In this document: positions 9,415-18,718 of the stretch, piece by piece
Position numbering within the stretch: position 1 is the stretch's first letter
Layout of the letters: every line of letters begins with the position of its first letter
DNA from: Pedobacter frigiditerrae
GTDB taxonomy: Bacteria; Bacteroidota; Bacteroidia; Sphingobacteriales; Sphingobacteriaceae
NCBI RefSeq assembly: GCF_032678705.1
Contig: NZ_JAVTSS010000002.1
Location: 1,178,001-1,242,000, forward strand
DNA length: 64,000 nt
Reading direction: 5' to 3'
Made by a program: the position numbers and the translations under genes
The notes under the pieces: model-generated
The model's database searches: none
Told to the model about the DNA's origin: nothing
The model's input: only the letters and a program-made list of their open reading frames with translations

Positions 9415-10089
9415 ATGCAAGAATTCTGGAATTCATTACAGCATTTCATTGACCCTGAAAAATTACTTAAAGAGGGTGGTTTTTATGTTGTTGTGTTTGT
9501 AATTTTTGCAGAAACCGGCTTATTCTTTGGTTTCTTTTTACCAGGAGATTACTTATTGTTTTTAGCAGGAATGTTTGTCGCGACTGGCAGACTGGATGTA
9601 AATATTTACGTTCTTGTTTTAGCTTTAATAGTGGCCGCGGTATCAGGTAACTTTACTGGTTATTGGTTTGGTAGAAAAACCGGTCCAGTTTTATATAAAA
9701 GGAAAGATACTTTCTTTTTTAAGAAGAAGTACCTTAAAGCTGCAGAGCAATATTATAGAAAGCAAGGCGCTTTTGCTTTAATTATGGGTAGATTTGTGCC
9801 AATAGTTAGAACCTTTGCTCCTATTTTTGCGGGAGTTGTTAGATTAGAGATTAAAAAATTTGCACTTTATAACATTGCTGGTGCAATATTATGGATAGCA
9901 TCCTTAACTTTGTTAGGGTATTTTTTAGGCAGAAGTTTTGCCGAACAAATAGAAGAATATTTGGTTTATATTATAATAGGTTTCATTGCCATTACTACTA
10001 TACCACTTGTTGTCACTTTTGTGAAAAAACGAGTGAGTAAAGTAGAAGATGAAGATGAAATAGAGATTGAAGAAGAAAAAAATGAGTAA
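9415..10089 (+). CDS. DedA/VTT-domain membrane protein
   Basis: Integral membrane protein of the DedA (SNARE-associated, VTT) family, whose members take part in lipid flipping and membrane homeostasis. The 224 aa show [17 protein letters not shown], the [13 protein letters not shown] segment, and the [16 protein letters not shown] motif with its conserved Arg and Pro. The last 14 residues are strongly acidic ([14 protein letters not shown]), rather unusual for the family. Its stop overlaps the pyrophosphatase start (ATGAGTAA). Confidence 0.9.
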   Translation: MQEFWNSLQHFIDPEKLLKEGGFYVVVFVIFAETGLFFGFFLPGDYLLFLAGMFVATGRLDVNIYVLVLALIVAAVSGNFTGYWFGRKTGPVLYKRKDTFFFKKKYLKAAEQYYRKQGAFALIMGRFVPIVRTFAPIFAGVVRLEIKKFALYNIAGAILWIASLTLLGYFLGRSFAEQIEEYLVYIIIGFIAITTIPLVVTFVKKRVSKVEDEDEIEIEEEKNE

Positions 10090-10633
10090 AGACAATCACC
10101 ACCCGTGGCATAGCGTTTCTCCTGGCGAGAAACGACCAGAAACTGTAAATGCTATTATCGAAATCCCTAAAGGTTCAAAAGCGAAATACGAAATTGATAA
10201 AGATTCTAATCTAATTAAATTGGATAGAGTTTTGTTTTCATCTGTAATGTACCCTGCTAATTACGGCTTTATTCCACAAACGTATTGTGATGATAATGAC
10301 CCATTGGATATTTTGGTTTTATGTTCAGTAGACGTTTATCCAATGACAATTATTGAAGCAAAAGTTATTGGTGTAATGCACATGGTAGATAATGGTGAAC
10401 AAGATGATAAAATCATTGCAGTTGCGAAAAATGACATGTCGGTAAATTATATCAATGATTTATCAGAATTGCCTCCACATACAATGAAGGAAATTGTTAA
10501 ATTTTTCCAAGATTACAAAGCATTAGAAGAAAAGCAAGTAACTATTGAGCACCTTTTAGGCAAACGTTACGCCCACAAGGTAATTCAAGAAAGTATAGAG
10601 TTATACGACAAAACTTTTAGAAATAACGATTAA
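10082..10633 (+). CDS. ppa: Inorganic pyrophosphatase (family I)
   Basis: Hydrolyses pyrophosphate to orthophosphate in the cytoplasm. The signature [10 protein letters not shown] (about residues 73-82) supplies the metal-binding aspartates, with [13 protein letters not shown] and [10 protein letters not shown] upstream. I chose the ATG at 10082 (MSKDNHH) over an upstream in-frame ATG at 10067, because the latter only adds MKKKK, translated from the acidic tail of the preceding gene. This gives 183 aa. The stop shares a base with the next start (TAATG). Confidence 0.94.
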   Translation: MSKDNHHPWHSVSPGEKRPETVNAIIEIPKGSKAKYEIDKDSNLIKLDRVLFSSVMYPANYGFIPQTYCDDNDPLDILVLCSVDVYPMTIIEAKVIGVMHMVDNGEQDDKIIAVAKNDMSVNYINDLSELPPHTMKEIVKFFQDYKALEEKQVTIEHLLGKRYAHKVIQESIELYDKTFRNND

Positions 10634-12054
10634 TGATTTACCCCGTCAGTATGTCAACCCTTGCAGTTTTTGGTGCATTTCTTCCAGTATCTGTATTAGC
10701 TATTGTAGCAACACCAGATACAGATGGAGGTTCGATTGGTTGGCGGCTATTATTTGCCCTATTTCTGGTATTATTAAACGGGTTTTTTGTAGCTGCTGAG
10801 TTTGCAATCGTAAAAGTAAGAGCTTCTCAAATCGAGATTAAAGCAAAGTCTGGCAGTAGGGTTGGAAAAATGGCTAAAAATATCGTCCATAATTTAGATG
10901 GATATTTAGCCGCCACTCAATTGGGTATTACGTTAGCATCACTTGGTTTAGGTTGGGTTGGTGAAGATGTAATGCACACTATATTTCAGAATATGTTTAA
11001 TGGTTTTAACTTAAATGTAAGTGAAGCTTTTATTCATTCTGCATCAACTATTGTTGCTTTTTCTATTATTACCATTATGCATATTGTTTTTGGTGAGTTG
11101 GCGCCAAAATCTTTGGCTATACAAAGACCAGTTGCAACTACGATGTTTGTTTCTGTGCCTTTACAAATTTTTTATGTTGTATTTCGACCTTTCATTTGGG
11201 CCTTGAACAGCTTGGCAGCTATCATTTTAAAGCCATTTGGTATTAATACAGCAGGTGGACACGATTCTCTGCACAGCAATGAGGAGCTTCAATACTTATT
11301 AGATCAAGGTAAGGAAAGCGGTGCGCTAGAAGACAATGAACACGAACTCATTAAAAATGTATTCGACTTTAATGAGCGTGTTGTGAAAAACATCATGGTG
11401 CCTCGTACCAAGATATCTGGAATTGAATTGAGTACTTCAAAAGAAGAAGTTGTAGAGAAGATTATTGGCGAAGGTTATTCGAGAATGCCAGTTTTTGACG
11501 AAGTTATAGACAAGATTATTGGTATTATTCATGCTAAAGATGTACTGCCACTTTTAGCTAAAAATAAAGATTGGGCTTTAAGCGATATCATTAGAAAACC
11601 TTATTTCGTTCCTGAAACAAAAAAAATTAATGATTTACTAAGTGAGTTACAGCAAAAACGCATTCAGATTGCAATTGTAATTGATGAGTTTGGCGGAACA
11701 GCTGGTATGGTTACTTTAGAAGATATTGTAGAGGAAATTGTTGGAGAGATTCAAGACGAATATGATGAGGAAAAACCAACGGTAGAAAAAATTTCTGATA
11801 CAGAATTTGTAATCAACGCTTACGCAACGGTTTATGATGTAAATGAACACTTACCTCATGATCTGCCTGAAGATGAAGATTTCGATACGGTTGGTGGATT
11901 AGTTTCTCACGCATTTGGAAAAATCCCAGAAGTTGGTGATAGCGAAGAATGTTATGGTTATTTATTTACTATTCTAAAAAAGACAGAACAAAATATAGAA
12001 ACCATCAAACTTGAGTTGGTCATCAACAAAAGCGATATGGTTGATACGCATTAA
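10633..12054 (+). CDS. CNNM/CorC-type hemolysin-family membrane protein
   Basis: Membrane protein of the HlyC/CorC (CNNM) family, associated with magnesium or cobalt transport. Seen in order: a short N-terminal extension, the DUF21/CNNM membrane domain (about residues 35-220, with LNGFFVAAEFAIVKVRASQIE at its start), two CBS domains (about 235-360; MVPRTKISGIEL and VIDEFGGTAGMVTLEDIVEEIVG), and a C-terminal CorC_HlyC domain with FDTVGGLV. At 473 aa it is slightly long. The acidic stretch QDEYDEE follows the second CBS. Confidence 0.9.
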   Translation: MIYPVSMSTLAVFGAFLPVSVLAIVATPDTDGGSIGWRLLFALFLVLLNGFFVAAEFAIVKVRASQIEIKAKSGSRVGKMAKNIVHNLDGYLAATQLGITLASLGLGWVGEDVMHTIFQNMFNGFNLNVSEAFIHSASTIVAFSIITIMHIVFGELAPKSLAIQRPVATTMFVSVPLQIFYVVFRPFIWALNSLAAIILKPFGINTAGGHDSLHSNEELQYLLDQGKESGALEDNEHELIKNVFDFNERVVKNIMVPRTKISGIELSTSKEEVVEKIIGEGYSRMPVFDEVIDKIIGIIHAKDVLPLLAKNKDWALSDIIRKPYFVPETKKINDLLSELQQKRIQIAIVIDEFGGTAGMVTLEDIVEEIVGEIQDEYDEEKPTVEKISDTEFVINAYATVYDVNEHLPHDLPEDEDFDTVGGLVSHAFGKIPEVGDSEECYGYLFTILKKTEQNIETIKLELVINKSDMVDTH

Positions 12055-12067
12055 ATCTCTTTAGCTA

Positions 12068-12769
12068 ATGCATGTTTTTTATACGCCAGATATTTCTTCA
12101 GACATTTATACTTTAAATGAAGAAGAAAGTAAACACTGCAGTAGAGTACTTCGTTTAAATTTAGGTGACGTAATTCATCTAATTGATGGTAGGGGTGGTT
12201 TATATGAAGCGGAAATAAGTGCAATTACCAAAAAGAATGTACAGCTTAAGGTGCTCAACAAGCAAACGAAATTTGGTAAACGAAACCATCACTTACACAT
12301 CGCGATAGCGCCCACAAAAAACATTGATAGATTAGAGTGGTTTTTAGAAAAGGCTACTGAGATTGGAATTGATGTGATTACACCAGTTATCTGTGACAGG
12401 TCTGAACGTAAAATTGTTAAGGAAGAAAGATTAGAAAAGGTAATCACATCTGCAGTTAAGCAATCTTTAACCGCCTATCATCCAAAACTTAATCAGGCTA
12501 TCTCATTTACAGATTTAATAAGCCAAAATAGCGATTCATTAAAAATGATTGCTCATTGTATGGAGGGAGAAAAATCTTATATCAATCAAATCACAAAACC
12601 ATTTCAATCTTATTTAATTTTAATTGGTCCAGAGGGAGATTTTACATCTGCCGAGCTAGATATCGCTTTGCAAAATGGTTACAAACCTGTAACTTTAGGT
12701 AATACCCGATTGAGAACGGAAACAGCTGCATTGGCTGCGTGTTTTGAAACAAATTATATTAACAGATGA
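12068..12769 (+). CDS. rsmE: 16S rRNA m3U1498 methyltransferase RsmE
   Basis: SPOUT-class methyltransferase that methylates U1498 of 16S rRNA. The 233 aa have an N-terminal PUA-like region (SKHCSRVLRLNLGDVIHLIDG) and the C-terminal knotted SAM site: LIGPEGDFTSAEL and LGNTRLRTETAALAA. Length is normal. Its stop overlaps the start of the DUF4159 gene by 4 nt (ATGA). Confidence 0.94.
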   Translation: MHVFYTPDISSDIYTLNEEESKHCSRVLRLNLGDVIHLIDGRGGLYEAEISAITKKNVQLKVLNKQTKFGKRNHHLHIAIAPTKNIDRLEWFLEKATEIGIDVITPVICDRSERKIVKEERLEKVITSAVKQSLTAYHPKLNQAISFTDLISQNSDSLKMIAHCMEGEKSYINQITKPFQSYLILIGPEGDFTSAELDIALQNGYKPVTLGNTRLRTETAALAACFETNYINR

Positions 12770-13470
12770 AGCAATCTTCAGTAGTCAGTTATCAGTTATC
12801 AGTATGGAAATCAAAGCAATTCGCTTTGGTCTTAAGTCTTTTAACTTTAATCTTTCTTAATAGCTTTACTGCCCCAACTTATAAAATGGGTAAATTGAAA
12901 TATAGTGGTGGTGGAGATTGGTATGGGAATAGAACTGCATTGCCAAATCTAATTGACTTTTGTAATAAAAACATATCAACTAATTTCTCATCTGATGAAA
13001 GCATAGTAGACGTTGGTAGTGCCGAATTGTTCAATTTTCCTTTTGTTTACATGACTGGTCACGGCAACGTGATATTTAACGATCAAGAAGCAATTAACCT
13101 TAGAAAATATCTAATCGGTGGCGGTTTTTTGCATATAGATGATAATTATGGATTGGATAAATTCATCAGGCCTCAAATGAAAAAAGTATTTCCAGAATTA
13201 AGCTTTGTTGAACTGCCATCAAATCATAAGATCTACAATCAAAAGTTTAAATTTCCATCAGGCTTACCTAAAATACACGAACACGATGGTAAAAGACCAC
13301 AAGGTTTTGCTTTAGTTTACCAAGGAAGGGTAGTTTGTTATTATACATTTGAATGTGATTTGGGTAATGGTTGGGAGGATTATGGAACATATCCAACAGA
13401 TACACAAGAAAGTAGAAATAAAGCTTTTAAAATGGGCGCTAATCTAATTCAATATGCCTTAACTCAGTAA
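12766..13470 (+). CDS. DUF4159 domain protein, exported
   Basis: Function unknown. The central region (MTGHGNVIFNDQE, RKYLIGGGFLHIDDNYG) matches what I recall of DUF4159, a domain with a class I amidotransferase-like fold. The N-terminus has a signal peptide-like hydrophobic stretch (about residues 19-34). Its first 15 codons contain a low-complexity repeat (AGTCAGTTATCAGTTATCAGT) translated as SVVSYQLSV, which looks like a repeat that entered the coding sequence. The ATG overlaps the rsmE stop, so this start is favoured despite the odd N-terminus. Confidence 0.8.
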   Translation: MKQSSVVSYQLSVWKSKQFALVLSLLTLIFLNSFTAPTYKMGKLKYSGGGDWYGNRTALPNLIDFCNKNISTNFSSDESIVDVGSAELFNFPFVYMTGHGNVIFNDQEAINLRKYLIGGGFLHIDDNYGLDKFIRPQMKKVFPELSFVELPSNHKIYNQKFKFPSGLPKIHEHDGKRPQGFALVYQGRVVCYYTFECDLGNGWEDYGTYPTDTQESRNKAFKMGANLIQYALTQ

Positions 13471-13471
13471 G

Positions 13472-13972
13472 ATGTACCAGATAAAAGTTAGCGATAAATA
13501 TAGCTTCAACATCACTGCAGATAACGATGGCGTTAAGGCTAATGGTGAGGAAGTGATTTTAGATACAATAAATCTTAATGAGAATACCTCTAGCGTTTTA
13601 TATAAAAATAAATCTTACAACATTGAGCTGGTGTCTCTTAATAAAGAAGAAAAAATAGCAACCCTAAAAGTCAATGGAAACATCTACAATTTATCAATAA
13701 AGGATCAGTTTGATCAGTTATTAAAACAGTTGGGAATGGATAGCCTAGTTGCTACCAAGATACTTCAAATTAAAGCTCCAATGCCAGGGTTAGTGTTAAA
13801 TGTATTAGTAGAAGAAGGAGCCGAGATTAAAAAAGGAGATAATCTTTTAGTGCTAGAGGCGATGAAGATGGAAAATATGATTAAGTCGCCAACCGATGGA
13901 ATAATTAAAAAGATAACAATTACCCAAGGTGATAAAGTAGAGAAAAACGAATTACTAATCAGTTTCGCTTAA
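13472..13972 (+). CDS. Biotin carboxyl carrier protein (acyl-CoA carboxylase type)
   Basis: Carries biotin for an acetyl- or propionyl-CoA carboxylase. The C-terminal half (about residues 95-166) is a biotinyl domain with PMPGLVLNVLVEEG and the attachment motif EAMKMEN (Lys about residue 138). The N-terminal half is a poorly conserved leader seen in Bacteroidota stand-alone carriers. No carboxylase or carboxyltransferase gene is adjacent, so the partner is elsewhere. It starts 1 nt after the DUF4159 stop and ends at a strong terminator. Confidence 0.88.
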   Translation: MYQIKVSDKYSFNITADNDGVKANGEEVILDTINLNENTSSVLYKNKSYNIELVSLNKEEKIATLKVNGNIYNLSIKDQFDQLLKQLGMDSLVATKILQIKAPMPGLVLNVLVEEGAEIKKGDNLLVLEAMKMENMIKSPTDGIIKKITITQGDKVEKNELLISFA

Positions 13973-14015
13973 AAAGAAAAGGCTCGATAATTTTTTTTTA
14001 TCGAGCCTTTTCTTT
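13973..14015. terminator. Bidirectional intrinsic terminator
   Basis: Perfect 18-bp stem (AAAGAAAAGGCTCGATAA with its inverted copy) closing a loop of seven T, flanked by A-runs and T-runs on both sides. It sits between the convergent biotin-carrier and gldJ genes and would terminate both. Confidence 0.93.
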
Positions 14016-14029
14016 GATATGATATTGTA

Positions 14030-15622
14030 TTAACGTCCAGTCTTAAATTGAGGTTTACCAGCAGACCTAATCTCGGCCTTACCTAACATTGTCATCGCAC
14101 AGCGGAAGCCAATATCGGCCGTTGAATCATCTTCTTGTAGATGTCTTCTAGTAGCAGGATTTAACCATTGTGCCTGATCATCCCAAGAACCACCTTTGTA
14201 AACTCTAGATTTATCATTAACTAAAGTTGTTACGCCATATAGGTTGCTTTGTGGGTCACGGAAGCCTCTTTGATCGGCAGTAAATGGTGCTGAACCTGTT
14301 GCAACAGCAGCAGCTTTACCGGCTTGCAACTCTTCCCAAGTTTGTTTTTTAGCAGAGTTGGCTGTAACCATAATTGGTTTGCCGTATTTATCCATTTTTA
14401 ATTTAGCATTAGCTGGATCTCTATCTTTATTTTGATATTGGTTACCTCTATATGGATTTAACGCATCGGCTTGCTCATAGGTAGCAGCACGATAAACATC
14501 GCTAACCCATTCATTCACATTTCCAGCCATGTCATATAATCCAAAATCATTTGCAGGATAATGTTTGACCTCGCTTGTAAATGCAGCCTTATCATTTAAA
14601 GATCCACCAACACCCATATAATCTCCTTTGGCTCTTTTAAAGTTGGCCAAAATCATTCCTCTAGTAGATTTTTTAGCAGAGGTAATGCCTAAACCATTCC
14701 AAGGATATATTTTTTTCTCGTTTACGTTCTCATATTGTGTATTGCCAATCAACCCTAATGCTGCATATTCCCATTCTGCTTCAGTTGGTAATCTAAATGG
14801 CTGTAAAATCACGCCGTCTTCTAACCTCACATTTCTTGTAGGGCCAGCATTTCTTCTGTTTGTAGTAGCCGTTGTGGTAGCACCAGGTGTGGCCGCGGGA
14901 TTTAAATCTTGTTTTGCTCTAGGGCCTTTGTCATCAATTTGGTTATTTAAGTAGCCTTCAGTATTGAATGGTGTAGCTGGTTTGGCGATAGGAGTAGTAG
15001 GGGCGTTTCTTCCTCTAGCGGTTCCGTTAATTGCTGCGAAAGAATTCATGTAACCAGCATCACGTAGAAGCTTTTCATTTACCATATCTGTTCTCCATTG
15101 GCAATATCTTTCTGCTTGTAATGCACTTACGCCAACAACAGGGTAATTTTGATAAGCAGGGTGTCTTAAGTAGTTATTTACGTAAGGCTCGTTAAACGAT
15201 AAGGGCCTACGCCATACCAAAGTATCGGGTAATTCTTCGTAATAATATTGGGCATCAGTAGGAAAACTGCGTTTTATCCAATTTAGGTATTCTAACCAGT
15301 TGGTGTTAGAAACCTCAGTTTCATCCATATAGAAAGAACTTACAGTAACTTCTCTTTTATAATTTAAGTTACTCATGTCTTGCCCTGGAACATCAACAGC
15401 ACTCCCGCCCATGATAAACTGACCACCTTCAATTTCAATTAATCCGTAAGCATTAGTTTCATGACCGCGTTTGTATTTGTCTGCAACTTCAAATCCGCCA
15501 TTAGATTTATCATTATAAGCATATCCAGTTTTATTTGAAACAGCAGTTTTTTTTCCGCCACACGATATAAGGACAGAAACAATAACCAAAAATGCAAAAG
15601 AATATAAGTATGTTTTTTTCAT
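14030..15622 (-). CDS. gldJ: Gliding motility lipoprotein GldJ (FGE-sulfatase fold)
   Basis: Outer-membrane or periplasmic lipoprotein needed for gliding and the type IX secretion apparatus in Flavobacteriia. The 530 aa start with a signal peptide and lipobox ending at Cys21 (LISCGG). The body is a formylglycine-generating-enzyme-like domain: IEGGQFIMGGS, SSFYMDETEVSNTNWLEYL, RLPTEAEWEYAA, VNEWVSDVYR, RVYKGGSWDDQ and the terminal DIGFRCA. A low-complexity insert rich in Thr, Ala and Pro lies mid-protein (about residues 200-265). It diverges from porV, consistent with a type IX secretion locus. Confidence 0.88.
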   Translation of the reverse strand: MKKTYLYSFAFLVIVSVLISCGGKKTAVSNKTGYAYNDKSNGGFEVADKYKRGHETNAYGLIEIEGGQFIMGGSAVDVPGQDMSNLNYKREVTVSSFYMDETEVSNTNWLEYLNWIKRSFPTDAQYYYEELPDTLVWRRPLSFNEPYVNNYLRHPAYQNYPVVGVSALQAERYCQWRTDMVNEKLLRDAGYMNSFAAINGTARGRNAPTTPIAKPATPFNTEGYLNNQIDDKGPRAKQDLNPAATPGATTTATTNRRNAGPTRNVRLEDGVILQPFRLPTEAEWEYAALGLIGNTQYENVNEKKIYPWNGLGITSAKKSTRGMILANFKRAKGDYMGVGGSLNDKAAFTSEVKHYPANDFGLYDMAGNVNEWVSDVYRAATYEQADALNPYRGNQYQNKDRDPANAKLKMDKYGKPIMVTANSAKKQTWEELQAGKAAAVATGSAPFTADQRGFRDPQSNLYGVTTLVNDKSRVYKGGSWDDQAQWLNPATRRHLQEDDSTADIGFRCAMTMLGKAEIRSAGKPQFKTGR

Positions 15623-15921
15623 AAATTGTGCTTTGTAACACCTAATTGATAAAATTACATAAAAAAAGAGCTATCCGCCAAAAAAAATCTTTTTTATTTG
15701 ACCCGTAGTTAAAAGCACTTTATTTTTCTGCAACCTAGAATTTATAGTTATTAACTCAATTATATTATAATATCTTGAAACGTAATTACTTAAGGTTTAT
15801 TGTTTTTCGATAATTTTAACTATGTAATCAATAACATTCAATTAAAATATAGATTTTTAAAACTTTGAAATAAGTAAACACTATGTTAACTTGCATTCCG
15901 TTATATGTCTATAATTAACTA
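15623..15921. other. AT-rich divergent intergenic region between gldJ and porV
   Basis: About 300 nt with no ORF of note, very AT-rich. It must hold the divergent promoters of gldJ and porV. TTAACTTGC at about 15889 is a partial match to the Bacteroidota -7 element for porV. I see no repeat, riboswitch or small RNA signature. Confidence 0.5.
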
Positions 15922-17103
15922 ATGAATCTGAAGTATTTTAGCACTGCTGTTTTTAGCATGTTTTCTTTGGCAATGTACTGTGGTATTAAACTACAAGCAC
16001 AAGTTGTGCAGCCAGGTACTCAGACTAATGGTAGCCAATCAAATAACGTTACAACTGCTGTACCTTTTTTATTGATTATTCCTGATGCTAGAACAGCAAG
16101 TATGGGCGATGCGGGTGTTGCTGTACAACCAGATGCTAATAGTGCAAGCATAAATCCATCCAAATTAGCTTTTTTAGATAAACCTTATGGTTTTTCTGCT
16201 TCTTACAGCCCTTGGTTAAAAAGTTTAGTGCCCGATATTAATTTAGCCTATATAAGTGGCTTTTATAAAATAAATGATCAGAGTACTTTAGCAGGTTCAT
16301 TGAGATATTTTTCATTAGGGCAAATACAACTGGTAGATGCTGGACAAAATGATTTAGGGATTTACAGCCCAAACGAATTTTCTTTTGACGCCACTTATGC
16401 AAAAAGGTTTGGTGATGAATTTGCTTTAGGAACAACCGCTAGATTTATTTATTCAAATTTAACATCTGGTCAGTTTTCTGCAGGACAAGAAACTAAAGCG
16501 GGTAAAGCTTTAGCGGTAGATGTTTCTGGATATTATAAAACGCAAACAGTTTTGTTTGGTAAAGATGCCATTGTATCAGCAGGTGCAAATTTCTCAAATA
16601 TTGGAACCAAAATAAGTTATGTTGATGGTGGGCAGAAATTCTTCTTGCCAACAAATATGAAATTAGGTGCAGCAACAACATTAATAGTTGATGATTACAG
16701 TCAGTTTACTTTTGCATTAGATTTTAACAAATTGATGGTGCCTACACAGCCAATTAGAGATACGAATGGAAACATCATTTCAGGTAAAGACCCTGATCGT
16801 TCTGTTCCTGCTGGAATTTTCGGTTCTTTTAGCGATGCGCCAGGTGGGTTTAGTGAAGAATTGAAAGAAGTAAGTATTGGCTTTGGAACAGAGTATTGGT
16901 ATAATCAGCAATTTGCGCTAAGGGCAGGATATTTTTACGAAGCACCAGAAAAGGGAGATAGACGTTACTTTACCGTTGGAGCTGGTTTAAAGTATAATAT
17001 TTTTAATATAGATTTTGCTTATTTATTGGCAAATCCACAAAAAAGTCCGCTTGCTAATACATTAAGGTTTAGCTTGTTATTCAATTTCGGCGATACAAAA
17101 TAA
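15922..17103 (+). CDS. porV: Type IX secretion outer-membrane protein PorV (LptO)
   Basis: FadL-like outer-membrane beta-barrel that shuttles type IX cargo to the PorU sortase. The 393 aa begin with a signal peptide (cleavage after LQAQ or nearby), then the conserved segment LLIIPDARTASMGDAGVAV followed by SINPSKLAFLDKPYG. Alternating aromatic beta strands run to a C-terminal FSLLFNFG-type barrel end. PorU is not next to it, although porU and porV are neighbours in the Bacteroidota I know. It overlaps ispF by one base (TAATG). Confidence 0.88.
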   Translation: MNLKYFSTAVFSMFSLAMYCGIKLQAQVVQPGTQTNGSQSNNVTTAVPFLLIIPDARTASMGDAGVAVQPDANSASINPSKLAFLDKPYGFSASYSPWLKSLVPDINLAYISGFYKINDQSTLAGSLRYFSLGQIQLVDAGQNDLGIYSPNEFSFDATYAKRFGDEFALGTTARFIYSNLTSGQFSAGQETKAGKALAVDVSGYYKTQTVLFGKDAIVSAGANFSNIGTKISYVDGGQKFFLPTNMKLGAATTLIVDDYSQFTFALDFNKLMVPTQPIRDTNGNIISGKDPDRSVPAGIFGSFSDAPGGFSEELKEVSIGFGTEYWYNQQFALRAGYFYEAPEKGDRRYFTVGAGLKYNIFNIDFAYLLANPQKSPLANTLRFSLLFNFGDTK

Positions 17104-17588
17104 TGAAGATTAAGGTAGGGTTTGGTTTCGATGTTCACCAATTAAAAGACAATCACCCATTTTTTGTTGGCGGTGTAAATTTAGAACATCATAAAGGAGC
17201 TTTTGGGCATTCTGATGCAGATGTTTTATTACATGCCATTTGCGATGCGCTTTTGGGTGCGTCAAATTTGCGGGACATTGGTTTTCATTTCAAAAACACA
17301 GATCCGCAATGGAAAGGAATTAGCAGTATCGTATTGCTAAAAGAGACCGTAAAATTGATCAGAGAAAAGGGTTGGGAAATTGGAAATATTGATGCGATGC
17401 TATGCCTAGAGGCACCAAAAATTAATCCCCATATTCCTCAAATGCAAGAAAATATTGCCAAAGCTATTGATATCTCTATTGAAGATATTTCAATAAAAGC
17501 GACAACTAATGAGCAAATGGGTTTTGTTGGTAGGGAGGAAGGTGTGGTAGCTTACGCAGTTTGTTTGATAGAGAAGAAGCTTCTATAA
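17103..17588 (+). CDS. ispF: 2-C-methyl-D-erythritol 2,4-cyclodiphosphate synthase
   Basis: Fifth step of the MEP isoprenoid pathway, forming the cyclodiphosphate with release of CMP. The 161 aa carry the metal ligands GFDVHQL (Asp and His at about residues 9 and 11), GHSDADVLLHAICDALLGA, and the CMP-site loop ATTNEQMGFVGREEG. Length is standard. It is translationally coupled to porV by a TAATG overlap, a link with no obvious functional meaning. Confidence 0.95.
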   Translation: MKIKVGFGFDVHQLKDNHPFFVGGVNLEHHKGAFGHSDADVLLHAICDALLGASNLRDIGFHFKNTDPQWKGISSIVLLKETVKLIREKGWEIGNIDAMLCLEAPKINPHIPQMQENIAKAIDISIEDISIKATTNEQMGFVGREEGVVAYAVCLIEKKLL

Positions 17589-17637
17589 ATGTAGGAAAAG
17601 CAACCGCCAATAGCATTACAAGTTTAAGTTTTATAAA

Positions 17638-17715
17638 CGGGATAGCAACGTAAATCCTTTTTGTGTCACACTGAGCGCAGTCGAAGTGTACAAAAAGATT
17701 GGAGTGTATAGCCCG
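17638..17715. repeat. Composite imperfect palindrome, copy 1 (about 78 nt)
   Basis: Ends CGGGAT and GCCCG, inner arms AAATCCTTTTTGTG and ACAAAAAGATT, and the core CTGAGCGCAGTCGAAG at 17671-17686. The same layout with the same inner words occurs at 29379-29463. It lies after ispF and before the terminator shared with pirin. Confidence 0.7.
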
Positions 17716-17755
17716 ACACACTTTAATTGAAGCCTTTGTCTTTGCTTTTCAAAAA

Positions 17756-17788
17756 AAAGTCGACTATTACTTAAATAATGCCGACTTT
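17756..17788. terminator. Hairpin between convergent ispF and pirin genes
   Basis: AAAGTCG paired with CGACTTT, with partial inner pairing (ATTA with TAAT) and an A-run on the left, giving U-tract-like flanks for both directions. Placed between convergent genes, it probably ends both transcripts. Confidence 0.65.
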
Positions 17789-17808
17789 CTGTAGAAAGAT
17801 TTTTTATG

Positions 17809-18675
17809 TTACTCTAGATACCCAAATTTCCCTTCATTGTAATCTGCTAATGCTTGTTGGATCTCTTCTGGTTTGTTCATTAAGAAAGGGCCATAAGCAA
17901 CAATTGGTTCGTCAATTGGTTCGCCACTCAGAATCAGAATCACACAGTTTTCTAAAGCTTCTAATTCAATGTTTTCGCCATCATTTTTAAAATGAATAAA
18001 TTGGTCTGTTTTAGCGATTTCAAGACCATTTACTTTCACGCTTCCTTCAATAATTACAAAACCAGTGTTAAAATTAGCAGGGAAATTAAAATCAACTTTT
18101 GAACCATGATTAAGTCTGGCATTATACATTTCAATTGGCGTAAAGGTAGAAACACTACCTTTTGTGCCATTATAATCTCCAGCAATAACTTCAATTGTGC
18201 CACCATTTTCAGGCAAAACAAATTTTTGAATATCACTTTGTGTAATACCTTGATATTTCGGCTTACTCATTTTATCCTTAGCAGGAAGGTTTACCCAAAG
18301 TTGTACCATTTGAAATAAACCTCCTTTTTTGCTGAAATTCTCTTCGTGATATTCTTTATGTAAAATGCCACTCGCAGCAGTCATCCACTGTACATCACCA
18401 GGGTAAATAATACCACTATTGCCAGCACTATCATGATGAGCAACAGCGCCGTGATAGGCAATGGTTACAGTTTCAAATCCACGATGTGGATGAACACCAA
18501 CACCACGAGGTTCGTTACGAGCGGAAAATTCAATCTTCGCATTGTAATCAAGCATATAAAATGGGCTCATGTTCAATTTGTATCCGCTAGGAAAAAAATT
18601 GTGAACTCTAAATCCATCGCCAACCATGTGTGGTGCAGCAGGACTTAGTACTGCCGAAACTTGTTTTACTTTCAT
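17809..18675 (-). CDS. Pirin-family protein
   Basis: Cupin-fold metal protein; family members act as quercetinases or redox-responsive partners. The N-terminal cupin holds the metal ligands in HPHRGFETVTIAYHG (two His), HHDS, and the GILHKEYHEE segment (His and Glu). A C-terminal pirin domain follows from about residue 175. Length of 288 aa is normal. It is followed upstream by yceI and a Crp/Fnr regulator on the same strand, a grouping that suggests a stress or xenobiotic response. Confidence 0.93.
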   Translation of the reverse strand: MKVKQVSAVLSPAAPHMVGDGFRVHNFFPSGYKLNMSPFYMLDYNAKIEFSARNEPRGVGVHPHRGFETVTIAYHGAVAHHDSAGNSGIIYPGDVQWMTAASGILHKEYHEENFSKKGGLFQMVQLWVNLPAKDKMSKPKYQGITQSDIQKFVLPENGGTIEVIAGDYNGTKGSVSTFTPIEMYNARLNHGSKVDFNFPANFNTGFVIIEGSVKVNGLEIAKTDQFIHFKNDGENIELEALENCVILILSGEPIDEPIVAYGPFLMNKPEEIQQALADYNEGKFGYLE

Positions 18676-18718
18676 AGATATGAGAAGTGAGATATGAGAT
18701 TTGAGTACTGAAAACTGA

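Noticed and set aside
14628..14954. 108-codon plus-strand frame inside gldJ
   Set aside because: Antisense to a well-supported gene and with no recognisable domain.
17506..17990. Small frames on both strands at the ispF/pirin junction
   Set aside because: They are produced by the composite repeat and by shadow frames of the two flanking genes.
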